A DNA stretch of 51,446 bases from the IMG/VR virus record IMGVR_UViG_3300022540_000325, positions 1 to 51,446 of that record, one strand, 5' to 3'. Position numbers and translations under genes: made by a program. This document shows positions 1 to 7,239 of the stretch, piece after piece; the first letter of the stretch is position 1; each line of letters begins with the position of its first letter. The stretch is from a virus. Below the pieces are notes generated by a model, which was not told the DNA's origin, made no database searches, and saw only the letters and a list, made by a program, of their open reading frames with translations.

Positions 1-2
1 TC

Positions 3-152
3 TACTGCACCGGCAACAAAGTTCGTGACATCCGTGAGTGTACGGATAGGTCTTGCCCATTCTACCCATTCAGGAGAGGTGGCTTGGAACGTGAGGTTGA
101 GAAAGAAATATGTCAGAAGATAGTTAGCAATGTACTTACTGTAGGAGATTAG
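3..152 (+). CDS. C-terminal part of a cysteine-rich phage protein (start outside window)
   Basis: The frame is open from the window edge to a TAG at 150-152; about 49 residues remain and no start is visible. They contain a CTG...REC-x4-CPFYPFR pattern. Small phage proteins with similar spaced cysteines ending in CPLWPFR or CPLYPYR are common and probably bind zinc; their function is not known to me. The next gene starts three bases later, so it belongs to the same plus-strand transcript. Partial gene. Confidence 0.6.
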   Translation, partial: YCTGNKVRDIRECTDRSCPFYPFRRGGLEREVEKEICQKIVSNVLTVGD

Positions 153-154
153 TA

Positions 155-532
155 ATGATAGACGAAAAATACAAAAATTTTGATTATCCAAAGTTTGTAG
201 ATAGTCTTAGAGCTTACAATGATAGGATGGGTTTATCTGGGGATATTCTCCATTCCGCCGTTGGTATATCTGGTGAAGCAGGGGAGCTACTTGACCATAT
301 TAAGAAGGTTATATGGCAGCAGCATTGTATAGATGTTGACTATATTATCAAAGAACTTGGTGATATATTATTTTATCTAACATCTATGTGTAATTGTGTG
401 GGTACAGACATAGATGAAGTGCGTGAACTAAACATAGAAAAGCTTACTAAGCGTTATCCAGATGGTGTATTTGACGCAGAAAGGAGCATAAATAGAGATG
501 AGGAAATTCAAAACGGGAGCGACAAGAGATGA
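155..532 (+). CDS. MazG-like nucleotide pyrophosphohydrolase
   Basis: 125 residues, the usual size of a single-domain all-alpha NTP pyrophosphohydrolase. The metal-binding signature is visible as E41-x2-E44 (in GEAGELLD) followed by E67-x2-D70 (in ELGDILFYL). This family hydrolyses (d)NTPs to monophosphates and pyrophosphate. In phages it is thought to tune nucleotide pools, remove modified dNTPs or lower ppGpp; which applies here cannot be told. The ATG follows a GGAG element by about 7 nt. The 3' end overlaps the next gene by 35 bp, suggesting coupled translation. Close neighbours also concern nucleotide metabolism. Confidence 0.85.
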   Translation: MIDEKYKNFDYPKFVDSLRAYNDRMGLSGDILHSAVGISGEAGELLDHIKKVIWQQHCIDVDYIIKELGDILFYLTSMCNCVGTDIDEVRELNIEKLTKRYPDGVFDAERSINRDEEIQNGSDKR

Positions 533-851
533 AGTAGGGGGTAAACTAAGTTATGTTAAGGGGTTATCCCCTGTTGTATTAAAGAGGTATTTGCAATACC
601 TTGATGCACATAGGTTACAAGCTGATGGACAAAAGAGGAATTTTGATAATTGGAAACTGGGCATAGACCAAGATACATACCTTGATGGATTAGGCCGTCA
701 CTTCTGGGATGTGTGGTTACTGTGTCAGGGGTATTCTGCGGAGGATAATCACGGCCCAGTTGTATTAGAGGATGTATTATGTGCGGTGATGTTCAATTCA
801 ATGGGGATGCTGTACGAGGTACTTAAAGGAAAGGAGAAGAAAGATGGGTAG
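498..851 (+). CDS. DUF5664 / dATP-dGTP diphosphohydrolase N-terminal-like protein
   Basis: 117 residues. It starts with KFKTGATRDEVGGKLSY and continues with LSPVVLKRYLQYL, DNWKLGI, RHFWDVWLL and an acidic-to-helical LEDVLCAVMFNSMG segment. This order matches what I recall of the phage family DUF5664, named after its homology to the N-terminal part of dATP/dGTP diphosphohydrolases. A role in dNTP pool control is inferred from that name and from its 35-bp overlap with the MazG-like gene; no catalytic activity can be read directly. The assignment is from memory of the family pattern, not a search. Confidence 0.65.
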   Translation: MRKFKTGATRDEVGGKLSYVKGLSPVVLKRYLQYLDAHRLQADGQKRNFDNWKLGIDQDTYLDGLGRHFWDVWLLCQGYSAEDNHGPVVLEDVLCAVMFNSMGMLYEVLKGKEKKDG

Positions 852-990
852 AATTAAGTTATTTCTTGCAGCATTATTAATAGTTTCTATGTTGGGTTTA
901 TCAGTTATCAACCTTACTAATGGTGATTGGAAATCTTTTTGTCTGGGTATTCTTTATTCAGTAGCTAATGTAATAATTTTTATAATATAA
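844..990 (+). CDS. small two-helix membrane protein
   Basis: 48 residues starting at ATG 844, overlapping the end of the previous gene by 8 bp, and ending at TAA 988-990. Two hydrophobic stretches (about residues 5-22 and 33-48) separated by a short polar loop (NLTNGDWKS) predict a hairpin in the membrane. No family recognised. A GGAGAAGA ribosome site lies upstream. It could be a holin-like or host-takeover peptide, but nothing shows this. Confidence 0.55.
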   Translation: MGRIKLFLAALLIVSMLGLSVINLTNGDWKSFCLGILYSVANVIIFII

Positions 991-1005
991 ATGAGAGGGG
1001 TAGAA

Positions 1006-1419
1006 ATGGATATTAAGAAAAGTACAAATAGGGGCTTGTGGTATTTTGCACACCCATATAGTTGTAGGGATAAGGATGGCAATTTTGTCCCAGAGGGTGA
1101 GGAAGCGAATTTTTATATTTGTAACATGCGGTCGGCAGAGCTACTGATGCGGGGTTATAATGTTTATTCTCCAATTTCTCATACGCACCCCATACATAGG
1201 GCTTGTCCTGAGTTTCTTGCAAAGCATGAGCATGAACTGTGGTATCAACTGGACAATGAGTTTATTGATAAAACAAGTTGGGCTGGTATAATCCTTGCTC
1301 CTGGTTGGGAGAAATCATCCGGTTGTAAGGCAGAGAAGGAAAGAATTGAGGCAAGAGGGTTGCCAGCTTTGTACTACTTGGATATAATGGATGACTTTTA
1401 TCCTAAGATGGTGGAATGA
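1006..1419 (+). CDS. DUF1937-type protein (nucleoside deoxyribosyltransferase-like fold)
   Basis: 137 residues from ATG 1006, preferred over the in-frame ATG 991 because GAGGGG sits at ideal distance before 1006. Recognisable blocks: WYFAHPYS near the N-terminus, an AELLMRGYNVYSPISHTHP segment, and a later AGIILAPGWEKSSGC block. These match DUF1937, small proteins related to nucleoside 2-deoxyribosyltransferases. A role in nucleoside or base metabolism is inferred from the fold and from the MazG/DUF5664 neighbours. Its end overlaps the next gene's start by 4 bp (ATGA). Confidence 0.7.
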   Translation: MDIKKSTNRGLWYFAHPYSCRDKDGNFVPEGEEANFYICNMRSAELLMRGYNVYSPISHTHPIHRACPEFLAKHEHELWYQLDNEFIDKTSWAGIILAPGWEKSSGCKAEKERIEARGLPALYYLDIMDDFYPKMVE

Positions 1420-1706
1420 AAACACAGGTGATAACAACCCCCACCGACTTCAAGAATTGGATGTCTACCTGTAAAGGCATCTTCTCATTAGATACAGAAT
1501 GTACATCTCTTAATTGGTTAGACCTTGAAATAATAGGCTTCTCAATTTGTGATGGAAAGCAAGCGTGTTATGTTGATATAAAGAGGGGGCATAAGAAAGA
1601 GTTGTTGGTGGTTCTTGACTACTATATATCCGAAAGTAAAATGGTAATATTTCATTCAGCCTCATTTGATATGATGGTTCTCAAAAAGGAGGGAATAGAA
1701 ATATGA
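1416..1706 (+). CDS. family A DNA polymerase, N-terminal exonuclease fragment
   Basis: 96 residues with the first half of a 3'-5' proofreading exonuclease: Exo I (SLDTECTSLN, with the D-x-E metal ligands) and Exo II (FHSASFDMMVL; the usual Asn of the Nx2-3FD motif is Ser). The frame then stops at TGA 1704-1706 after KKEGIEI. In intact phage polymerases this point runs straight into a PKxIFCT-like block, which is exactly how the frame at 1862 begins (PKIFCT). So this looks like one piece of a polymerase split by the small gene between them. It may form a two-subunit enzyme or be a non-functional remnant. Confidence 0.8.
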   Translation: MKTQVITTPTDFKNWMSTCKGIFSLDTECTSLNWLDLEIIGFSICDGKQACYVDIKRGHKKELLVVLDYYISESKMVIFHSASFDMMVLKKEGIEI

Positions 1707-1861
1707 TTGATACTAGAAAGTATCCTTGTCCAAAATGTAGTACCGGTGAGTTATATGATACTGGTAGTATGTTTATACAAGAAATAGAATGTGATAATCC
1801 TGATTGTAACTATAAGTGGTTAGATACTTGTGGTGTTGTATCTGGGGATATAACTGATTAA
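1703..1861 (+). CDS. small zinc-ribbon protein inserted inside the polymerase gene
   Basis: 52 residues; ATG 1703 overlaps the TGA of the exonuclease fragment (ATGA) and its TAA is followed at once by the ATG of the polymerase frame. CPKC near residue 9 and CDNPDC near residue 30 form a two-knuckle zinc ribbon. It is in the same frame as the downstream polymerase, separated only by TAA. It appears to be an insertion between Exo II and Exo III. Function unknown; it could be a passenger gene or a small subunit of a split polymerase. Confidence 0.65.
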   Translation: MIDTRKYPCPKCSTGELYDTGSMFIQEIECDNPDCNYKWLDTCGVVSGDITD

Positions 1862-3319
1862 ATGCCTAAAATATTTTGTACTCTCACTTCGTCACATCTT
1901 TTAGACGAGAATTTATTGGAAAACGGTCTAAAATATTTGACTCGTATTCAACTCCATAGAGAAGTAACAGATTATAAAGATGTTATAAAGTATGGTACTA
2001 ATAGTCCAGAGTTTGCTAAGTACGCTACAGAAGATGCTATCAATACTTACGATTTATATAAACTACAGTCACCACAAATAGAGAAAGAAGGTTTACACCA
2101 CCTTGCTTATGACATTGAGTTTCCGTTTCAAAAAGCGTTGATGTGGCTTGCGATTAATGGGATACGAGGAGACGTAAGTGCTGCCAAGACAATGAGATAC
2201 GAAGTGCAGCATTTATTTTATACAATAGAGAATGAACTATTGAATATATTTGGTGGTGATTATGTCACCAGCATTACACCAAGAAGCAGAGTGGTGTCTT
2301 GTAAACCATCCATAAATTTCAATAGTTCAGACCAAGTAGTTCCCCTGATAGAAGGACTGGGATTCCCTATATATGAGAGAAGTAAAAAAGAGAAGAAGAA
2401 GTCTTGGAATAAACAGAGCAAGAAAAGGTTAGAGGGAAAGCACCCCGCAATAGATTTATTAATTAAGTTGGGTAAAGTAGAGAAATTACTTAATGGTTTT
2501 TTAATTCCTTTTGAAAGGTTTATAGATGTTGATGGGAGAATTCGTTGTTCTTTTCATAACACAGTGTGTGTTACTGGTCGTCTTAGTTGTTCGAGTCCGA
2601 ACATTGAGCAACTTCCTAAAAATAATGACATTGCCAATATACGTAATTTATTTGTGGCCGAGCTTGGCAATGTTATTATTACTGCTGATTACTCTGGCCA
2701 AGAAGTAAGGATAATGGCTCAGGAGAGCGGTGACAAAACTTTCAAAGATGCTCTCATAAACGGATTGGATTTACACCAAGTCACAGCAGATGCAATGGGA
2801 GTCAGCCGTGATGATGCTAAATGTATAGTCTTTGGTACAGCTTATGGCAAGTCGGCTTACGGCTTCTCCAAAGATTTTAATTGTTCAGAAAAAGATGCAC
2901 AGGCATTTATTGACAGGTTTTTTGCCCGTTATCCAGGACTTAAACAAGCCATTGAAAAAACTAATGGGCAAATATATAGATATGGGTTTGTTAGGAATAT
3001 GGCGGGGCGTAAAAGGAGATTCCCCGACTTCCATAGGTTAAATAAGTGGGGTAAAAAGAGGTGCTATAGACAAGGGTTTAATTTTAAGATTCAAGGTTAT
3101 GGTGGAGAAGTCCTAAAAAAAGCAGCGTCAGAAGTTGTTAAGAACCTTAAATTAATGCTTATCAATTTAGTGCACGATGAGATTGTCGTTGAGTGTGGTA
3201 GAGAATACAAAGAAGAAGGTATGAAGTACATTGAACAGTGTATGGTTAAAGCATTACCAATATTTATACCTTGGGATATAGATATTAGTTCGGGAGGTTG
3301 CTATGGCGAAGCAAAGTAA
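1862..3319 (+). CDS. polA-like: family A DNA polymerase, Exo III plus polymerase domain
   Basis: 485 residues. The N-terminus (PKIFCTLTSSHLLDEN) continues the exonuclease domain, with Exo III in YATEDAINTYDLY (about residues 54-66). Polymerase motifs follow: A in ADYSGQE (catalytic Asp 276; DYSQIE is commoner), B in KCIVFGTAYG (Lys 320), and C in VHDE (Asp 439). All catalytic residues are present, so polymerisation is likely. Proofreading would need the separate upstream fragment. Family A enzymes are the replicative polymerases of many podophages, consistent with the helicase and primase encoded near the other end. The last 17 bp overlap the next gene. Confidence 0.93.
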   Translation: MPKIFCTLTSSHLLDENLLENGLKYLTRIQLHREVTDYKDVIKYGTNSPEFAKYATEDAINTYDLYKLQSPQIEKEGLHHLAYDIEFPFQKALMWLAINGIRGDVSAAKTMRYEVQHLFYTIENELLNIFGGDYVTSITPRSRVVSCKPSINFNSSDQVVPLIEGLGFPIYERSKKEKKKSWNKQSKKRLEGKHPAIDLLIKLGKVEKLLNGFLIPFERFIDVDGRIRCSFHNTVCVTGRLSCSSPNIEQLPKNNDIANIRNLFVAELGNVIITADYSGQEVRIMAQESGDKTFKDALINGLDLHQVTADAMGVSRDDAKCIVFGTAYGKSAYGFSKDFNCSEKDAQAFIDRFFARYPGLKQAIEKTNGQIYRYGFVRNMAGRKRRFPDFHRLNKWGKKRCYRQGFNFKIQGYGGEVLKKAASEVVKNLKLMLINLVHDEIVVECGREYKEEGMKYIEQCMVKALPIFIPWDIDISSGGCYGEAK

Positions 3320-3560
3320 ACCAATACACCTAACCGTACAATGGGGTTATAGGTGTAAGGCGGCGTGCGATTATTACTGTGGTGTTGTACCTATTGAAGC
3401 AATTATTATTGGAGGAGATGGTAGTAGTATACGATGTTGGTCTAAAGGTACATTCAACCCTAAAAAGGTTACTTGCAAACGCTGCCTAAAACACCCTAAT
3501 TATAAAACAGCAATGGATAAAATAAAATACCCATTATTGTTTTGGAAGGAGAATATATAA
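3303..3560 (+). CDS. cysteine-rich small protein ending in a YPLLFWK tail
   Basis: 85 residues beginning inside the polymerase 3' end. Six cysteines (YRCKAACDYYC early, CW in the middle, CKRC later) suggest a zinc-binding or redox-stabilised domain. The last residues, KYPLLFWKENI, resemble the end of the following, otherwise unrelated protein (KKYPLFYWKDGIV). The codons for WKE/WKD also hold the AAGGAG-like ribosome site of the next gene, which explains only part of that similarity. No family recognised. Confidence 0.55.
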   Translation: MAKQSKPIHLTVQWGYRCKAACDYYCGVVPIEAIIIGGDGSSIRCWSKGTFNPKKVTCKRCLKHPNYKTAMDKIKYPLLFWKENI

Positions 3561-3784
3561 TGCCTGATTGGATTAATTATTATAATGATTACGTTACTGA
3601 TTCAGCAAGTACAAGTTCAAGTACTTGGGGTTTATCTGCTTCCATACAACAAATGTATGAAGAGTATATGCGACAAGACCATATAATGGAACAAATGATG
3701 TGTGAAGATGCAGAACGGGAAGCAGAGTTGGAAGAAGATAAAAAGAAGTACCCCTTGTTTTACTGGAAGGATGGGATAGTATAA
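3560..3784 (+). CDS. acidic small protein with a YPLFYWK tail
   Basis: 74 residues. ATG 3560 shares its A with the previous stop and follows GGAAGGAG, so it is preferred over an in-frame ATG at 3542. The protein has a Ser/Thr-rich stretch, then a Met- and Glu-rich helix (about residues 30-62) and the terminal KKYPLFYWKDGIV. Only the tail resembles its upstream neighbour. No known family. Confidence 0.5.
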   Translation: MPDWINYYNDYVTDSASTSSSTWGLSASIQQMYEEYMRQDHIMEQMMCEDAEREAELEEDKKKYPLFYWKDGIV

Positions 3785-3978
3785 TGAGTGAAAACCTGAA
3801 AGAATTTCAGAAGAAGTGGAATAAAATGGGAGTAGATGTCCCACGTGATATTCTAAGAGATGAGGCCATTGCAAAAAGGTATTGGATAGCAGCCCTGGAG
3901 TGGATATACTATAAGGGCGTATTAGACCCTTCTTTAGCGGGAGATTTAATTAAGGATGAGTTAGATGGAAGTATTTAA
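3784..3978 (+). CDS. small helical protein of unknown function
   Basis: 64 residues, charged and mostly helical (MSENLKEFQKKWNKMG...). Start overlaps the previous stop as TAATGA, typical of coupled translation in this block. No domain recognised. Overlaps the next small gene by 14 bp. Confidence 0.5.
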   Translation: MSENLKEFQKKWNKMGVDVPRDILRDEAIAKRYWIAALEWIYYKGVLDPSLAGDLIKDELDGSI

Positions 3979-4069
3979 TAGTTTATTAATAATAGGGCTT
4001 ATGATTTGGATTGTACATAGGTTGTTTGTCCTAATTAAACGTATTGTAAAAGGATGGGGTAAGAAATGA
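3965..4069 (+). CDS. 34-residue single-pass membrane peptide
   Basis: ATG 3965 to TGA 4067-4069, overlapping both neighbours. Residues 6-25 (LLIIGLMIWIVHRLFVLIKR) form a membrane helix followed by a basic end. It fits exactly between the two genes, with ATGA coupling to the next. Function unknown. Confidence 0.4.
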   Translation: MEVFNSLLIIGLMIWIVHRLFVLIKRIVKGWGKK

Positions 4070-4383
4070 AAACCACACTAATAAACTATAGAACATACAA
4101 CCTTGACAGGTCAAAGGTTATACCTATTGACAGAAGGAGTATATTTGGCAATCCATTTCCTTTAAGTAAGTATAGCAGAGAAGAGTCTATTCTTCAATAT
4201 TCTGTATGGTTTTATAGGCAATTAGAATTTAGACCGAATTTTGTTGAAGCCGTTAAAAAGCTTAAAGGTAAAACCCTTGGATGTTGGTGTCGACCTGAGG
4301 AGGGATTCAAAGGTAGATTACTATGTCATGGTCAGATTATAATTGCTTATTTAGAAGGGTGTAAACCAGAGGAGGTTGAATGA
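4066..4383 (+). CDS. DUF4326 domain protein
   Basis: 105 residues. Diagnostic blocks: YNLDRSKVIPIDRRSIFGNPFPL, then a Tyr/Trp helix (LQYSVWFYRQL), then LKGKTLGCWCRPEEG and LCHGQIIIAYLE. This GNPF ... GKxLGCWCxP ... CHG order is that of DUF4326, a small, widespread phage and bacterial domain whose Cys/His residues suggest metal binding. Activity unknown. Confidence 0.75.
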   Translation: MKTTLINYRTYNLDRSKVIPIDRRSIFGNPFPLSKYSREESILQYSVWFYRQLEFRPNFVEAVKKLKGKTLGCWCRPEEGFKGRLLCHGQIIIAYLEGCKPEEVE

Positions 4384-4580
4384 AAACCAAATGGGATGAA
4401 ATGTGGATACCTATATACGAATCAATAAGTCGTGGTCAGCTCTACTATCCATTATGGCATCACTTCTTTTCTCATCTGATTTATATATTGTTGCCTTTTC
4501 TCAACAAATTCCTCCCTGGTTATCCTTCCATACTTATGCTCTTGTATAAGGCCTATCATCTTCCCCTGCAACTCACTTAG
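4380..4580 (+). CDS. possible truncated gene at the strand-switch junction
   Basis: ATG 4380 is ATGA-coupled to the DUF4326 gene, so translation probably starts here. The first 25 codons (MKTKWDEMWIPIYESISRG...) look ordinary. From 4452 on, the frame runs antisense through the 3' end of the minus-strand 928-residue gene and becomes hydrophobic, as antisense readings often do. I take it as a gene cut by, or running into, the convergent late module. Low confidence that the full length is real. Confidence 0.25.
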   Translation: MKTKWDEMWIPIYESISRGQLYYPLWHHFFSHLIYILLPFLNKFLPGYPSILMLLYKAYHLPLQLT

Positions 4581-7238
4581 ATTTTTTTGCGTTTTATACA
4601 TATTAAATCTTCGTTGCATTGTTATATCAATAGCTTGTGTTCTTAACCCAAACACTGTGTGAGCTATAGCCTCTGGCAACGGTTGTTCTTTTCCAAGTCT
4701 GGTTTTCTTGCCTGTAGCGGCCTCTTCTAACTTATCCCAATATATCCCCTTATAAGCCAAAGACGGAACTAAGCCCTGCCAGATATATTTCATGCACTTA
4801 AACGTTTTCTCCTCAGTAGTGTCCGTATTTTTATATATTTCCCTATCAGTCCACCCTGATTTATTTCTTGATATATCGGCGGTTAATTGAAAAAGCGGAT
4901 TAGTGATACCTATTTTTAATAAACCACGTTCATTGGCGTCATTCAACTCCCCCCAGGGAACAATGTAAGTCCAGTCAAAAAATCTTAAATCGTTGTTCTT
5001 ATCCCTATATGGCATAAGGATATAACTTCCAGTTTTCATATGGCTTGGAAGCTCTTTTTTTATCTTCTCATAATCTTTGGTAGTTAGGTCTAATTTATAT
5101 AAGGAATACTGTGTCATTGTCTTAGCAGCCAGAGGGTACTTGGCTATGGTATGGGGTCGAGCAGCAGCAGCTTCTAATACTCTTGGTAATGCTTTGCGTG
5201 GAAATGTGTAGAAGGGCATTACCCTTCTTGCTATTAATTTCTCCCACTTTGCTAAATCACTATAGTCAAACAACCATTTGTTAGCCTCCGTCACAGAATC
5301 TATCACTGACATTCCCTTGTCCCTTGATTGCAGGTACTTCATAAACTTGTTGATAAACTCCTCGTGCTGGTACATCGCAGATGGTTTCTTACTTGCTTTA
5401 GTTATAAAAGCATTGACATCATCAAGGCCACCTCTAAGTCCCTTGATTGAATGTTTACCAGTACTTTTTAACAAATCACCCATTATCTCTCCCTGAACCT
5501 GAGTAGTGCGGGCAAAATACATTTTTGCTATCTTGTACTCCTTTGAACCGGCCTTATAATGCTTTAGGGCTTTGAATGCATACTTACTCTGTTGAATATA
5601 ATCCATACCGCTCAAATCAAGTAATATCTTGTTCGAGATTTTATTGCGAAAATGGGTGGCTGGATTCCAAACAACCTTGCCTAATTTCCACGTACCAATT
5701 GCAGTGTCATACAACCTCTCAAAGTTACCCTTTATCCTCACAAGTTCGGTGACATCATTATAGATTTTTGGATGAGCATACAACCCCCTCAATGCCCCGT
5801 AAGCCTTTGTGTCCGGTAGTGGTTTGCTTCTTAATCCTGGCATCCATCTTAAGCTTGTCCAGCCGGATTGTTTTGAAGCAAAATCAAATAGTTTAGCGGT
5901 CTCTATATCTGACCCTTGTTGAATTAATCTTTTAACTACAGGATAGGCAGGCTCCTTAATCTCCCCCATTGCCTTGCGAATCTTAAATGGTATATCTTTT
6001 CGTTTTTTGGCATACGGTGCTCGGATTCTTTTTGCTGCTCTTCTAAAAAGGGACGGGGCTGTGGCTTCTTTTGAAGTATACATCCTGGGTAAATATCCAG
6101 TACCACCATATTTATATGACCTTTGTATACTTTCTGTAATATCATCAATTTGAGATTGAAGTTTTCTAACTAATTTAACCTTACCTGGGAACCGTTTTCT
6201 CTCCTTAAGTTTGATGATTTTACCCTGCAAAAATCTCTTTTTGAGAATTAACTGTGTTATACTTTTTCGTGGAAGTTTGGTTGTGTATACTTCTTTAGGT
6301 AATATACCTAATTTTTGAAGGGTCTTAAAGTTCTGAGAAAACTCTTGGATAGCTGGGTTAGCCGCTTCTCGAAGTCCAGGCTGCTCGGTAACGCTCCCTT
6401 TAATAACCTGACTTATACGTTGCTTTACGGCTTTGGGCCTGATATGTTTTCCAGTCTGTTTGCTTAATTCCTTTGATAGTCTATTTACATCTTCCTTTGC
6501 TAATTTTCTACCCAAATCTTTTGCTTTACTTACTTTTGCTCCTACTTTAGCTCTTACTCTTAACTTTGCTCTTTCCCACAAAGGTAGTTTTTTAACACCA
6601 ACTAATTTTCCAATGGGCTTAATCCCCTTTCCTGCAAGTTTTAATAATTTGCCACTAACGGCAGGGGTAACCGCAAAAGAAGTAGTTGTTCCTGCTGTCC
6701 ACTTATACCACCCAGGGGCTTCCTCTCCTGTAACGCCTTTATAATATGAACCCCAAAAATCATTGAATGTCTTTGCCTCCTCCGGAACCTCCTTGCCAGG
6801 AATCCAAGTCTTGAGACCGGTTAAAACTGCTTCGCCTACTTCCCCCCATTCCCTTTTCGCTTGTTCAGCAGAAATAAAACTCAAAGGTCTACGCTGTCTT
6901 TGTATTGCAGTTAATGGGGTAGCCAGTGTATATTCTATTCTCTCAAATGGCCAGGCTATTACCCCTAACCCTACCCACACACCTTTACCAGCAACACCCC
7001 CAATCCTTTTAAGTACATTCCAAGAATCAGAAAAAACAGAGGAGTCAGCCTCCTCTAAAGGAATCTCTCTTGAAGGAAGTTGTAGTTGTTGTGCTCTTTG
7101 ATGCCAAATGGAAGCTCCACCAGCAAGTTTCGCTGAGGCTATACCCGCTAACTTCGTTGTTGGGGCTTTGCCTGCAAGCGTAGCTGAAATTCCTTGTTGG
7201 GTATCGTATGCTCTTTTTCGTTCTTCCCATATACCCAT
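4452..7238 (-). CDS. large internal virion / DNA-ejection-like protein (928 aa)
   Basis: The largest protein of the window and last gene of the leftward late operon. Residues about 30-110 are Ala/Gly-rich with hydrophobic patches (GGVAGKGVWVGLGVIAWPF); about 190-340 is very basic and helical; a later segment has WNPATHFRNKISN, which I associate with very large phage polyproteins and ejected proteins. It lies next to a coiled-coil protein, downstream of the tail hub. That matches the position of internal or ejection proteins in podophages. No enzyme motif (lysozyme, transglycosylase) was seen. A tape-measure role is unlikely, as there are no tail-tube genes. Confidence 0.6.
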   Translation of the reverse strand: MGIWEERKRAYDTQQGISATLAGKAPTTKLAGIASAKLAGGASIWHQRAQQLQLPSREIPLEEADSSVFSDSWNVLKRIGGVAGKGVWVGLGVIAWPFERIEYTLATPLTAIQRQRRPLSFISAEQAKREWGEVGEAVLTGLKTWIPGKEVPEEAKTFNDFWGSYYKGVTGEEAPGWYKWTAGTTTSFAVTPAVSGKLLKLAGKGIKPIGKLVGVKKLPLWERAKLRVRAKVGAKVSKAKDLGRKLAKEDVNRLSKELSKQTGKHIRPKAVKQRISQVIKGSVTEQPGLREAANPAIQEFSQNFKTLQKLGILPKEVYTTKLPRKSITQLILKKRFLQGKIIKLKERKRFPGKVKLVRKLQSQIDDITESIQRSYKYGGTGYLPRMYTSKEATAPSLFRRAAKRIRAPYAKKRKDIPFKIRKAMGEIKEPAYPVVKRLIQQGSDIETAKLFDFASKQSGWTSLRWMPGLRSKPLPDTKAYGALRGLYAHPKIYNDVTELVRIKGNFERLYDTAIGTWKLGKVVWNPATHFRNKISNKILLDLSGMDYIQQSKYAFKALKHYKAGSKEYKIAKMYFARTTQVQGEIMGDLLKSTGKHSIKGLRGGLDDVNAFITKASKKPSAMYQHEEFINKFMKYLQSRDKGMSVIDSVTEANKWLFDYSDLAKWEKLIARRVMPFYTFPRKALPRVLEAAAARPHTIAKYPLAAKTMTQYSLYKLDLTTKDYEKIKKELPSHMKTGSYILMPYRDKNNDLRFFDWTYIVPWGELNDANERGLLKIGITNPLFQLTADISRNKSGWTDREIYKNTDTTEEKTFKCMKYIWQGLVPSLAYKGIYWDKLEEAATGKKTRLGKEQPLPEAIAHTVFGLRTQAIDITMQRRFNMYKTQKNLSELQGKMIGLIQEHKYGRITREEFVEKRQQYINQMRKEVMP

Positions 7239-7239
7239 T

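Noticed and set aside
1703-1861. Insertion in the polymerase as an intron or intein
   Set aside because: 159 bp is too short for a group I or II intron, it has its own start and stop, and there are no intein splice residues.
155-3319. Z-genome (2-aminoadenine) phage
   Set aside because: MazG/DUF5664 are suggestive, but no PurZ or DatZ (HD domain) was seen and the polymerase cannot be assigned to the DpoZ clade by eye.
4452-7238. 928-residue protein as tape measure
   Set aside because: No tail tube, tail terminator or tail assembly chaperone genes are present; gene order is podovirus-like.
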